Of a stretch of DNA of 64,000 bases, positions 31,451-42,060 are shown in pieces (positions within the stretch are counted from its first letter, which is position 1; each line of letters opens with the position of its first letter). A model generated the notes under the pieces. The model made no database searches. It had not been told where the DNA came from and saw only the letters and a program-made list of their open reading frames with translations. The stretch comes from Diospyros lotus. Lineage: Eukaryota > Streptophyta > Magnoliopsida > Ericales > Ebenaceae. The stretch covers positions 16,719,879-16,783,878 of the forward strand of contig NC_068340.1 of assembly GCF_014633365.1 (NCBI RefSeq). Direction: 5' to 3'. Position numbers and translations under genes: made by a program.

Positions 31451-32008
31451 ATGACCATCACTATTCTACACTCGGCTCGAGACATGCCATAATTGCAGGG
31501 TCAGGCTTGGCATCTCTTTTTCAATGCTTGGTGCCTCATTTTTCAACATTTGGCAGTATACCTCTTCCTTTATAGGGCAGTATGATTGCACTGCCCAAGA
31601 AAAATGGCTACTACCAACGTCAATTTTGTCTCTCTCAATTCAAAAAGTTTTTATTATTATTATTATTTTTTAGTTTTTATTTTTTTAATTTTTTTTATTC
31701 TTATTTTTTTTTAAGGGCCCAATAAAATCATACATACCACACAAGACAATATTATTGAGTCCAACAAAATTATTTGCACAATGGATCAATTTCAAACACC
31801 AACAAATCAAGTACACCTTACCCCCCAACTTAAATTGCGCATTATCCTCAATCGGCAATAAAATGATAGAAGATAGGCATACCTGATGGTCTTCAATGCA
31901 TTAACTCGTATGCATAAAAATATTTATTTAGACTGCACACAGAAAAATACTATTTGAATCAAAGTTAATTAAGTAATGCAGAAAATTAACAACTTATATA
32001 TGTATTTC

Positions 32009-32039
<31 letters not shown>

Positions 32040-32161
32040 TTATTTTATTTTATTTTTTTCCTTTTATTTATTTTTTATTTTTCAGATCTAGAGACATCCA
32101 TTTAACCTAAATGGAAAGGTGGTCTTTTAAAGTCAGATTCCCAGACAACATGAAACTTCCC

Positions 32162-33586
32162 TTATTCATCAGATGATGGTGGATCATCCAAATCCACAAC
32201 TCCTTCATTCTCCTTTACACTACCCTGGTATGGTTTCAACCTATGACCATTGACTGTAAGAAGTTGTCCTAACTCCAGATTTTCTATCTCAAAGACCCCA
32301 TATTCTGAGATGGACTTGATTACAAAGGGGCCAACCCATCGAGACTTCAATTTTCCTAGCAATAGATGCAATCGAGAATCGTACAAGAGTATCTGTTGCC
32401 CTACCTGAAAGCTTTTTCGAATGATGTGCCGATCATGTAACTCTTTCATGCGAACCTTGGCCAATCGTGCATTTTCAAATGCCTCATTCTGAATTTCCTC
32501 AAGCTCATTCAATTGGAGCTTCGTAGATAGGCCTACTTCAGTTAGACTCTTGTTGATCTTTTGAATTGCCCAATATGATTTATGCTCAATTTCCACCGGC
32601 AGATGACAAGATTTACCGTATACTAGCCTATAGGGAGATATTCTGAAAATTATTTTGTAAGCTTTCCTATACGCCCAAAGAGCGTCTACTAGTCTTAAGG
32701 ACCACTCCTTACGATTAGCAGCAATAGTGTTTTCCAATATGCGCTTAATCTCCCTATTGGCTAGCTCGGCTTAACCATTGGTTTGGGGATGGTATGGTGT
32801 TGCAACCTTATGCAGTACACCATATTTCTTCATTAATCCTGCCACAACTTTATTACAAAAATGGGAACCCCCATCACTGATGATTGCTCGTGGCATCCCA
32901 AATCGACTGAATATGTTTTCTTTCAAAAATTTTACTACAGTCCTATGGTCATTTGTTCTGGCCGGGATTGCTTCTACCCATTTGGACACATAGTCAACAA
33001 CAAGTAAGATGTATTCATAACCAAATGAATTGACAAATGGGCCCATAAAATCCATACCCCAACAGTCAAAAACTTCTTACACTTGGATCGGATGTAATGG
33101 CATCATGTTTCTCCTTGACAGGTTTCCTAACCTTTGACATCGATCGCAACTTGAACAGAACTTGTACACATCCTTGAACAGTGTCGGCCAATAAAATCCA
33201 CTCTGAAAAATTTTTGCAACTGTTTTTTTGACAGAAAAATGGCCTCCACATGCAAGAGTATGACTGAAATTAATGACACTCTGTTGCTCGTGATCGAGTA
33301 TGCATCTACGGATGATTTGGTCAGGACAATACTTGAAGAGGTAGGGCTCATCCCAAAAGAAGGTTCTGACTTTTCTGAAGAATTTATACCTATCTAGCTT
33401 ACTCCAATGGTCTGGGATCAAACCAGTTGCCAGGTAGTTCGCAATGTCGGCATACCAAGGGATAACAGATGATGCATGAATAACATTCACTTCAAACAGT
33501 TGCTCATCAGGGAAATTGTCATGAATTGGTTCATCAAATTGTGTGAGATCTTGACCTGGAATCCTTGACAAATGGTCAGCCACCAC
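32162..33586 (-). pseudogene. integrase of the Athila-like element
   Basis: Integrase inserts the cDNA into chromosomes. The N-terminal zinc-binding HHCC region is visible (H..QSVINFSHTLACGGHFS, then CSSCDRCQRLG). The catalytic core follows, with [25 protein letters not shown] and AELANREIKRILE, giving the D, D and E residues in order. The C-terminal region ends KLKSRWVGPFVIK, a GPF-type motif of Ty3/gypsy integrases, then DLDDPPSSDE and a stop at 32162. In-frame stops at about 33075 (after PLHPIQV) and about 32770 (after PQTNG) split it into three pieces. Otherwise the length and order are normal. Confidence 0.92.
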
Positions 33587-33646
33587 ATTTTCTACTCCTT
33601 TCTTGTCTCTAATTTTAATGTTGAATTCTTGTAGGAGTAAGATCCA

Positions 33647-34276
33647 TCAGAGGAGATGGGGTTTTGCATCTTGCTTTTTGAACAAATACTTTAGAGCAGC
33701 GTGATTAGTGAAGATGATCACTAGTGACCCAACGAGGTAAGATCGGAACTTGTCCAGGGCAAAGACAACTGCTAGTAACTCTTTCTCTGTAGTGGTGTAA
33801 TTCTTTTGTTCCTCATTAAGAGTTTTGCTAGCATAGTATATCACATGAGGTTTCTTATCCTTCCTCTGCCCTAACACAGCTCCTACCGCGTAATCACTAG
33901 CATCGCACATAAGTTCAAACGGGAGGGACCAATCAACAGACTGAATGATAGGTGCAGAAACAAGTGATTTCTTCCACTTCTCAAAAGAAACTTCACACTC
34001 ACCGTTCCACTCAAAAGGTATGTTAAAAGCTAAGAGGCGGCATAAAGGTCTGGCTATGGCACTGAATGAAGCGATAAATCGCCTATAAAAACCAGCATGG
34101 CCAAGAAAAGACCTAACCTCTCTCATATTCCTTGGGGTGGGTAATTTTTGAATTGACTCAAGCTTGGACTAATTAACCTCAATACCCCTGGAAGAAACAA
34201 TATGTCCCAAGACACTTCCTTGAGTAACCATGAAATGACACTTCTCCCAATTTAGCACTAAATTCGTTTCTTTGCA
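33647..34276 (-). pseudogene. RNase H domain and RT connection of the Athila-like element
   Basis: After a stop at about 34279 and another near 34170, the frame has MREVRSFLGHAGFYRRFIAS (the RT thumb/connection block). RNase H follows: FELMCDASDYAVGAVLGQRK (catalytic D), TTEKELLAVVFALDKFRSYL (catalytic E) and the FTNHAALKYLF block, where the family norm is TDHAALKYL. The D to N change at the third catalytic position would weaken activity. A stop at about 33647 separates it from the linker that leads to integrase. Confidence 0.9.
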
Positions 34277-35040
34277 CTAGACCAAAATTTTCTCCAAATT
34301 TTCTAGGCAACTCTCAAAACTGTCTCCATACACTGAGAAGTCATCCATAAAGACTTCTACCACATTCTCAACCAATTCACTAAAAATACTCATCATGCAT
34401 CTTTGAAAGGTTACAGGGGCATTGCACAGACCAAATGTCATTCGTCTGTAAGCAAATGTCCCGAATGGACATGTGAACGTGGTTTTCTCTTGATCCTCTA
34501 AGGCAATTTCAATCTGATTGTACCCAGAATACCCATCTGAGAAGCAGTAGAAGGAATGTCCCGCTATTCTCTCTAATACCTGATCCAAAAATGGGAGCGA
34601 AAAATGATCCTTCCTAGTCACAGAGTTGAGCTTCCTATAATCTATGCACATCTGCCATCCAGTCTGGATGCGTGTAGGAATGAGCTCATTATTCTCATTT
34701 GCTGTCACAGTGACTCTTGACTTCTTAGGTACAACTTGAGTTGGACTAACCCATTTGGAATCAGATATAAGGTAGATGATGCCAGCATCTAAGAGTTTCA
34801 ACACCTCCCCCCTAACCACTTCCTTCATATTTGGGTTTAACCTTCTTTGCATCTGTCTCACCGGCTTTGCATCTTCTTTCAAGAAAATTATGTGGGTACA
34901 AATTAAGGGACTAATGTCATGCAGGTCTTCTATAGTCCAACCTAAAACTTTCTTGTGTACCTTTAACAGATTCAGCAATTGTTCCACTTGTTAAGGATTC
35001 AGACTTGATGAGATCACCACTGGCAAAGATTCTCCTTCAC
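34277..35040 (-). pseudogene. reverse transcriptase of the Athila-like element
   Basis: RT copies the element RNA to cDNA. An open stretch from 34987 to 34277 contains, in order: LLDAGIIYLISDSKWVSPTQ, VPKKS, WQMCIDYRKLNSVTRKDHF, LPFLDQVLERIAGHSFYCF, DGYSGYNQI, FGTFAYRRMTFGLCNAPVTF, and VFMDDFSVYGDSF holding the active-site DD. This is the classic Ty3/gypsy block order and spacing. Upstream, an in-frame stop at about 34992 follows NPQQ. It is joined to protease on one side and RNase H on the other, as in a single polyprotein. Confidence 0.93.
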
Positions 35041-35095
35041 CTAGGAATGCATACTTAAGGTTGTTTGGCAATGGTTTCCTTTCAGGTGCGGGTGA

Positions 35096-35734
35096 TCAGC
35101 TTAAGACAAATTCAGTTTTTTCTCGAGAGCAGTCTTGTTGCTCCAAAAATTCCTCCAACTCAAAATTTTCCTGAGCAAATTCATAGTTAATGTACTCCTC
35201 ACTCAATGTCTGTATCAGATCAGCTTCTTCAATCTCATTCTCCACATCAGGTTGTTTGGAAACTCTAAAAATGTTTGTTTCCAAAGTCATATTTCCAAAT
35301 GACAATTTCAAGATTCCATTCCTACAGTTGATGATGGCATTTGATGTGGCAAGGAATGGTTGACCTAAGATGACTGGCACAGGAGGCTGAGACCCCTGAT
35401 GCATCTGGGTGTCCAAAACGATGAAGTCCACTGGAAAGTAGAACTTATCGATTTGTACTAGAACATCTTCCACAATTCCTCGTGGAACTTTGACTGATCA
35501 ATCAGCCAATTGAAGGGTCACTCTAGTGGTTTTGAGCTCTCTTAATCCCAACTGTTGATACACACTGTATGGCAACAAATTGACACTAGCTCCCAAATCC
35601 AAGAGTGCCTGATCAACCTTTTGACTTCCTATGATGCATAAAATGGTTGGATAGCCCGGATCTTTGTATTTGGGAGGAGTTTTCAATTGGAGAATGGCGC
35701 TAACTTGTTCGGTCAGGAATGCCTTTTCATGCAC
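35096..35734 (-). pseudogene. aspartic protease of the Athila-like element
   Basis: The protease processes the Gag-Pol polyprotein. The frame starts near 35734 and has the active-site block ALLDLGASVNLLP (DLGAS, characteristic of Athila-type proteases; most others have DTGA/DSGA), then YQQLGL and TLQLAD. A single TGA (about 35495) follows, and the frame resumes with VDFIVLDTQMHQGSQPPVPV, ILGQPFLATSNAIINCRNG, an ILGRPFL-type block. A stop at about 35094 separates it from RT. Just upstream (about 35745-35850) lies the conserved VFKQVRINIPLLDTIKQ / KFLKDLCTVK linker, followed by a T/A-run that breaks the frame. Confidence 0.88.
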
Positions 35735-36034
35735 ATTTGTTTTTTTTTTTAACAGTGCACAGATCTTTCAAAAATTTTGCATATGAAGGTGTTTGTTTGA
35801 TTGTATCCAATAGCGGGATGTTGATTCTTACTTGCTTAAACACTTCATATATATCTGCATTTTGTTGCTCTTTTTTCAAATGATTCAACCTTTGTGGAAA
35901 AGGTGGTTTGGGCCTGTATTGAATTTCTTTCCCATCTTCTTTTTGGTTTTCATTTTTTTCATTTTTTTTTTATTTTTTTCATTTTTCTCCACGGTGGATT
36001 CATGTTCTTTTGGTTCTTTCTCTTCATCAGCAGG

Positions 36035-37549
36035 TTAGTTTATCCTAGGATCAGTTGGTTTCTCAATTATTCTTCCACTTCTTAGGGCAGTCACTGCTTG
36101 CACTTGTTCATGAGTGTTGGTTTCACTATTTGAAACTTCTACCTGGTTGGTTTGCCTAATTGTGTTAGGATTAGCTTGGGATGGAAACCTTCCGGGTTCT
36201 CTCACACTCAATGTTTGTGTTATCTTGGTCAACTGGCACCTAATGTCTTCTATGGCTCTGTTTGTTTGGTCTTGATTTTTGACAAGCTGAGCAACCTGAT
36301 TGTTGATACCTGTTTGACTTTGGATGAACTAGTGCAAGGTATCTTCCAAAGATCTCCTATGAGGAGGTTGGTAAGTATTGGATGAAGAACCTTAATTTTG
36401 TTAGAAGGTGTATTGTTGTGTAGGGAAGGAAGGTTGAGAATGATTTCCAGAATCATTTCTCCAAGAAAAATTGGGGTGATTTCTATTATTGAGATGGTAT
36501 GAATTGTAGTTCTGATTATTCCCATAATAGGCTCCACTCTGATTTTGATTTTGTCTCCCTTCAAAGTTGTGTGAATGATTGTTATTAGTCTGCCCATATA
36601 ATACCTCCTTGAAAGCAGGTAGGGTAGGACATTCTTCAGTTGAATGATCTGTTGCATCACACACAGCACACTTTACTTCCACTTGATTAACAGTTTGCAC
36701 CTTTTTGGGTTGCATGTTATCAACTTTCTTTGTTAAAGCAGTTAGTCTTGCATTTAAATCGTCACTCTCACTCAGTTGGTATCTCCCTTTAGGTTGTGGA
36801 TTTTCTCTTGAATCAAGAGCAGATGTTGGACCAACTTCCCAGTTCCTTGTATTCTCAGCCAATGTGTCAAAGAACTGAAACGCTTCTCCTGGAGTCTTCT
36901 CATAGAATTCTCCATTGCATATTGTAGAAACTAGCATTTTCAATTGGGGAGTGAGTGAATCATAAAAGAAATTGACCACTTTCCATTTCTCAAAAGCATG
37001 GTGTAGACAAGTGTGAAGAATGTCTTTAAACCTTTCCTACGCTTGAGCAAAATTCTCATTTGGTTTACAGGAAAAGTTCATGATTTGTCTTTGAAGAGTA
37101 GTAGTTTTGTTAGCAAGAAAGTATTTTTTAATAAAGTTGCTTGCATTTCTCTCCAAGTTCCTATAGATCTAGGTGGGAGAGTGTTTAACCACATTTTTGC
37201 CTTATCTTTCAGTGAGAATGGAAAGAGTTTTAATCTTATAACATCCTCATTTGTTGTATGGTCCATGCAAGTGCTACATACTCCCTCAAATTCTTTTATA
37301 TGAGTATATGGATTTTCAGAATCCATGCCATGAAAAGTTGGCAATAATCCAATTGTTGCCAGGTTTGAAGTTAAACCTATGATGGTTGATGGGAAAAATA
37401 ATGCATGAGGGGGTTGTCTACCTAGGAGGATGAAGATACTCCCTAAGGAGTCTGATCATACCCTGATCAATGGGATCATGGTCACCGTGATCACTACCAT
37501 GTGCAGACATGTTGTGTGCAAGTGACATGTTCTCATTGTGTTGAGACAT
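36035..37549 (-). pseudogene. gag of the Athila-like element
   Basis: Gag forms the particle. The likely start is ATG 37549 (MSQHNENMSLAHN). The retrotransposon gag domain is clear: FHGMDSENPYTHIKEFEGVC, LFPFSLKDKAKMWLNTLP, SIGTWREM, and, after a frame change at about 37085, VVNFFYDSLTPQLKMLV and GEAFQFFDTLAENT. Next come a coiled segment (SDDLNARLTALTKKVDNM) and one CCHC knuckle, CAVCDATDHSTEEC. An N/Q-rich stretch follows, then, after another break near 36400, the C-terminal TLSVREPGRFPSQANPN block, ending at about 36035. At least three frame breaks inactivate it. Confidence 0.9.
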
Positions 37550-37692
37550 GAGTGATTGATATTCTATAGTTCTACCTGACCTAAGTATCATACACTATGC
37601 ACAAATAAAAATAAAGTAAAAAGAAATAGAGTTATCGAATTTATCAGGAGATGCTTCTTCTTATATTTTTTTCTTTTTGTTTTTGCCTCAAT

Positions 37693-37710
37693 CTCCCCGG
37701 CAACGACGCT
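37693..37710 (-). promoter_or_regulatory. primer-binding site of the Athila-like element
   Basis: Reverse complement AGCGTCGTTGCCGGGGAG, close to the tRNA-Asp-type PBS (GGCGCCGTTGCCGGGGA) used by Athila elements, 6 bp inside the 5' LTR. Confidence 0.85.
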
Positions 37711-37716
37711 AAAATT

Positions 37717-38999
37717 TGGCTGCACTCTCACCCTGCAATTAAAATACAAAACAAAACATAATAAAAATTTTATATTTTTTTCTTTATTTAGGCGAGAGGT
37801 TTATACTCGTTAGTGTACGAGTGCAGTTGTAGTCCAAATTTAAATTTATACTTTATGGATGAGTCCAGGTCGTCCACTGAGAGTTTTATTTATGGCAAAA
37901 GAAAAAGAATATCACACACACGCACACGCATTTAGATGGATTGGGTGAACAATTAAATCACAAGAATTAAAATTACAGAAATTTAAAGGCATAAACTAAC
38001 CGGCCATTTAGGCGGTGAATAATAAATTAACAATAAATGTCATAAGGATTTAAAAGAACAAAGAAAGGAAGTAAGATCACAAGAGAAAATAATAAAGAAA
38101 ATGAGAGAGAACAAAAGCAATTCTCAAAGAAAGAATTCTAAGGAAACAACTAAACTTTGATAAGAGAATAATAATCACACTTACAAATGCAATCAAGTGA
38201 GCTATTTATAAGCCACAAGATGCAATACAAACCACACAATTTCAATTATTCAACTTATATCTAATGGGAACTCACACACTTAAAGTTAAATGGATTTTAG
38301 CTATAATACACACCTAATATTAAATGGATTTTAGTTAAAATACATACCTAATAAAGCACTCATAAAGTTAAATGGATTTTAGCTATAATACACATCTAAT
38401 AGTTAAATGGATTTTAGCTAAAAAACACACCTAATAAAGCACTCACATAAAAAAATAAAAATAGATTTCTATAAATTGGTTTTTAATCTTCATTAGGATT
38501 AAAAATAATCTTTGGGCCTTGTCCAAATGATATCTTCCATGGGTTGTTCAAATTGGGCCTTAATTCTTCATGGGATTTAATTCTTCATGGGTTTTAATTC
38601 TCCATGGACTTTAATTCTTCATTCTTCAATCCTTCATGGACTTTAATTCTTCATGGGTTTTAATTCTTCATGGACTTTAATTCTTCATTCTTCAAGCCCA
38701 CCTTCTTCATGCCTACAAAAAAATAATTTAATGTTATTAATAAATTATATATTATATATATATGTATTACACATGGCACATATATATTTCATGCATGCAT
38801 ATAATGATATATATAATTTTATATATTATTATTATTATTATTATTTTTAAATTTTACTTTAGAACTTCATTTCATTCATTTTTCGATTTAAACTTGCATA
38901 TAACCATAAAATATATATTAATATATAATTTAAGTCATTTTTAAGATCAAAAGAAAGGTTTAATTATAACAAAAGTTTTACAAAATTAACCACTAATCA
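37717..38999 (-). repeat. 5' LTR of the Athila-like element (1283 bp, internal deletion)
   Basis: It has the same ends as 26544-28460 but lacks about 630 bp that corresponds to about 26770-27420 of the other LTR; the junction is near 37940 (GGATTGGGTGAAC). The TATA box is at 38202-38211. The tandem arrays at 38275-38445 and 38560-38695 are kept. Confidence 0.9.
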
Positions 39000-40378
39000 G
39001 CGGCTGGCGGCGGAGGCGCTGGTAGCGGCAATGGCGGTCGCAGGAAGGAGATGAGGCAGAGGAGTTGTAGGCGCACGAAAGAAGAAGGGAGGAAGAAGAA
39101 GGGAAGAAAAGAAAAAGAAAAGAAAGAAAAAAAAGAAAAAGAAAAGAAAAGAAAAAGAAAGAAAAGAAAAGAAAATAGAAAAATTGGGAAAAATCTTGGA
39201 AAATCCAGAAAAAATAGGAAATTATGTTTCAGTAATATCCCAGAGATTTTGGCAAGAAAAATGGCCCGGGCACGCATTTCAGGAATATGGCACACATACT
39301 GAGGAAGTTGGAGATGCTAAGTTAAGGTAAGTAAAATTTCTTAGAAAATTCTAGAAATTCAAGAATATTATTTTATGAATTTTCGTAGTGAAATATTTGA
39401 GAAATATTTAGTTTGGATTTATTGAGGAAAATTAGGAAAAAATTGAAAGAAAATTAAAGAAAATGCCAAAAATTATGGAAAAATAGGTTTTAATATTTAT
39501 TTAAATACCTATGGTGATTAGGATACGTTGAGGTTTAAGTTGAAGTGACTGGTGCAAATTTTGAGGTTGGCATGCAAATCGAGGCGATGCACAAGGCAAG
39601 GCATGGGTATTGAGGTAGCCCGATAAGCTTGAGAAGGTAAGTGGTACTCCCCAATGAAAGTTAGTTTTATGGAAAATGCCTGGTTTGTAAGTGGATTATG
39701 TTCCTCGAAAATGTTTTCATCATATTGACATGCCTTGATATGTATCCATCACGTAGACTGCATACATGACATGACTATGAAATGCATGAATGCACGTTGA
39801 TATCATTGATTACTTTCATTTGAGGCCGTAGGGAGTACGAATTGGCACCGCTGCTTTACCAAGGGTGCACCCATACACCTCGGCTTTGAAAAAAGTGGCC
39901 ACAAAAATGGTAGGTAGCATGAGGGGTGCAGTTGACACCTACAAGGTAAGACATTGCATACACACATGATATAGCATTATGTACCCTTACTTAGATGATT
40001 CATCATCTAACTTAGGTTTTGCCTCTGGAATATTCAAACGTTCCAGATGGAGATTGTAGCAGACTCGAGGATAAATGAGGCATGAAATGGCACTTAACAG
40101 GGTGCATGAAGAATGAAATGTATGTAACCCATGTATTATGAACGTTTTGAGAAATGTTGAAGATGTAAGAATTTATTTATGATTAATGTTAAGATATCAT
40201 GTTTCGATCTTTGCTTCCGCATTTGAGATGTATAGTGATTCTCTCTCGAGATTAATAGATGGGAATTCTGGGACAGATACGAGGAATGATGTGGTTTAAC
40301 TTTAGTGTTTGAAAGAAAAAAATTATTGTTCCAGAATTGTCCCAAGTTATAATGCGCCCGGGAAAGCGGGGCGTTACA

Positions 40379-40814
40379 TCACCAATTCGAATTAGAGCAA
40401 GGGGTTAGACCCAATGTTTATCAACCTCAGGATGAGAAATTTTTAAAGGACACCCTTCAAGGGTTTATGCAAGGTTAAATGAGCTTTAATACATAAGTGG
40501 TTGAATTCTTAGAACAAACCACTAGGGCCATGAATGATATTAGTAAACAACTGATCGAGCTACCACAGACCCTCAACGAAAGTAAGCCTGACGAGTTTCC
40601 AACCCAACCCAATCAAAATTTTGTAGGTCAATGTCTTGGGGAGGAATTTTCATCCAGCAAAGAGATAGGTTATGACTCGGTCCAGCCTACTCTCGACCCT
40701 AGGAGTGATGAATCATTTGAAACACCTAAAGACCTTAGGACAGAACAAGCCATTATTGAAGAAAAATTGGACCGAAATGAATCAAGTTTAGAAGAAGAAG
40801 CTAGAGAGGAATAA
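40379..40814 (+). pseudogene. gag remnant of element X, unit 2, 3' part
   Basis: This is the continuation of 24798-25377 after solo LTR B. It reads HQFELEQGVRPNVYQPQDEK, LKDTLQGFMQG, then two stops. From about 40497 an open run holds VEFLEQTTRAMNDISKQLIE, a proline-rich PDEFPTQPNQNF and an acidic end (EKLDRNESSLEEEAREE), stop at 40812-40814. It corresponds to the gag C-terminus in 36035-36300 of the Athila-like element (LEDTL..FIQSQ, REPGRFPSQ). Confidence 0.65.
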
Positions 40815-40880
40815 GGCAATAGAACCTGAGAGCCGAAATGTGAAGATACCACAGGTCTATCCAAACTTGAGCCTAAATGT

Positions 40881-41108
40881 ATGTCCCTTAGGTTGGTCTG
40901 TCTAGAGAGGGATCACATAAAAACAGACATGTCTGATATGTTTAAAAAAGTGAGAATTAACATTCCACATTTAAATTTAATAAAACAAACAACTCCGGTT
41001 TATGAGTTTTCAAATGATGTATGTGCTTTAATTAGAAAAATCGATTTTCATCATTTTGAAAACAATTTTATAAGTGGTTTAAAGCATGTGATAATTATTG
41101 TGATTTGA
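40881..41108 (+). CDS. conserved short ORF of element X, unit 2
   Basis: A 75-codon ORF, MSLRLVCLERDHIKTDMSDM, then FKKVRINIPHLNLIKQTTPV and EFSNDVCALIRKIDFHHFEN. It differs from the unit 1 copy by scattered substitutions and no indels. It is homologous to the pre-protease module of the Athila-like element (35745-35850) and is not followed by any protease sequence. Downstream, GTTGGGGGG lies at about 41341. Function unknown; see the unit 1 copy. Confidence 0.5.
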   Translation: MSLRLVCLERDHIKTDMSDMFKKVRINIPHLNLIKQTTPVYEFSNDVCALIRKIDFHHFENNFISGLKHVIIIVI

Positions 41109-41467
41109 AGTGCAACCACTTATTTGATCCTTAACAGGAAGAAAAGGAAAAAGCAATAGAATAAAAAAATAAGAATAAAATGCTAGTGTTTTTGCCTTTA
41201 TGTAGTTTGTTTTAATTTCATATGTGTTTGTGATGCTAACAATAAGACTTTCTTTAGTAAGCTTAACTTTTCTTGAGGAATCATTTCTCACCTTGACGCT
41301 CATCAGGTATTCCCTATCCCTACTTTTTAATTGCAATCCAAGTTGGGGGGAAATCATATATAAGTGGAATGATTTGGATTATATTTGTGTCACAATTTGT
41401 CTTTGTGTTTAATTCAGTTTATGTTTGAGTGTGTTTGGTTTTGTTGATTTTTGATGTCGTGTTTTGT

Positions 41468-41507
<40 letters not shown>

Positions 41508-41739
41508 ATAAACAAAAGTAAAAAAATAAAAAAATTCTTGGGGATCCCTTGCTATCTTTTTATCTTTTATTTAAATACGCTTGCATTTGTTCTAATTGTC
41601 ATAGGCTTTTTGTTAGGAGTTTATCGTGTCTAATGATGTTAGTCTTGGTCTTGCTAGGAGGAGGCTCTTACCGCTAGGTCCATGGCCTTGCAAAGACAAT
41701 TGGGCGAGACAAGTCTGTTGTCGCTAAGATCGCCATGCG

Positions 41740-42060
41740 CGAGGTGCTTAGCCACAAGCCCAGACAGCCTCAAGCTCTCGTTGCCACGAGGGCCTTTGCC
41801 GCGAGGAATCTTGCTGCAAGGCCTATTACCGCGAGGCCCCTTGCCACAGGGCCTATTGCGGTGAGGCCTCATATTGCGAGCCATGATCTTGCTAGGCCCC
41901 TTGCCACAAAGTTGATTGCCATGACCCACTTTTCAACAAGGCCCCTTGTCGTAAGGCCTATTACCGCAAAGTTGATTGCCATGAGCCCCCTTATCGCAAG
42001 TTGATCGTTGCTGTGAGCCACCTTACCGCAAGGCCCTTTGTTGCGAGGCTTTGGACACAA
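41740..42060 (+). repeat. GC-rich minisatellite (about 15 bp unit)
   Basis: Degenerate units of CTTGCCACAAGGCC / ATTACCGCGAGGCC type give, in one frame, repeats such as ATRPLA, ARPITA and VRPITA. The open frame 41735-42004 is a product of the repeat, not evidence of a gene. Confidence 0.7.

Larger units (their letters stand above)
26544..38999 (-). mobile_element. Athila-like Ty3/gypsy retrotransposon carrying a LOG gene copy
   Basis: A near-complete element of 12,456 bp on the minus strand. 5' LTR 37717-38999; PBS (rc of CTCCCCGGCAACGACGCT) at about 37693-37710; gag 37549-36035; protease, RT, RNase H and integrase 35734-32162; a 3.7 kb 3' region with a LOG reading frame; 3' LTR 26544-28460. 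The target duplication GCGGC is exact at 26539-26543 and 39000-39004. The PBS and the DLGAS protease motif mark the Athila lineage, in which the extra 3' region is where env-like ORFs lie. All retroviral-type ORFs are broken, so it is no longer autonomous. Confidence 0.92.
25378..40378 (+). mobile_element. solo LTR B in element X, unit 2, carrying the Athila-like element
   Basis: It runs from TGTAATACCCCATGTTCG to AAGCGGGGCGTTACA, with an exact target duplication TCACC at 25373-25377 and 40379-40383. Without the nested element it is about 2.5 kb. The TATA box CTATAAATAG is at about 26099, and the hairpin TTAGATGATTCATCATCTAA at 39991-40010. The right part, 39005-40378, has a GA-rich tract at 39060-39180. 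A truncated second copy is at 53844-55725. No proteins of its own. Confidence 0.85.
20116..41617 (+). mobile_element. element X, unit 2 (interrupted twice)
   Basis: The LTR runs 20116-24579 with solo LTR 20955-24240 inserted. The PBS is GAGCCGTTGTCGGGGAGATC at about 24588. A gag remnant runs 24798-25377 and, after the insertion of solo LTR B, 40379-40814. The conserved short ORF is at 40881-41108, and the GTTGGGGGG tract at about 41338-41349. Once the insertions are removed it is collinear with 3109-6577. Confidence 0.75.

Noticed and set aside
39051..39302. Lys/Glu-rich ORF
   Set aside because: It is a translation of the GA-rich tract in LTR B.
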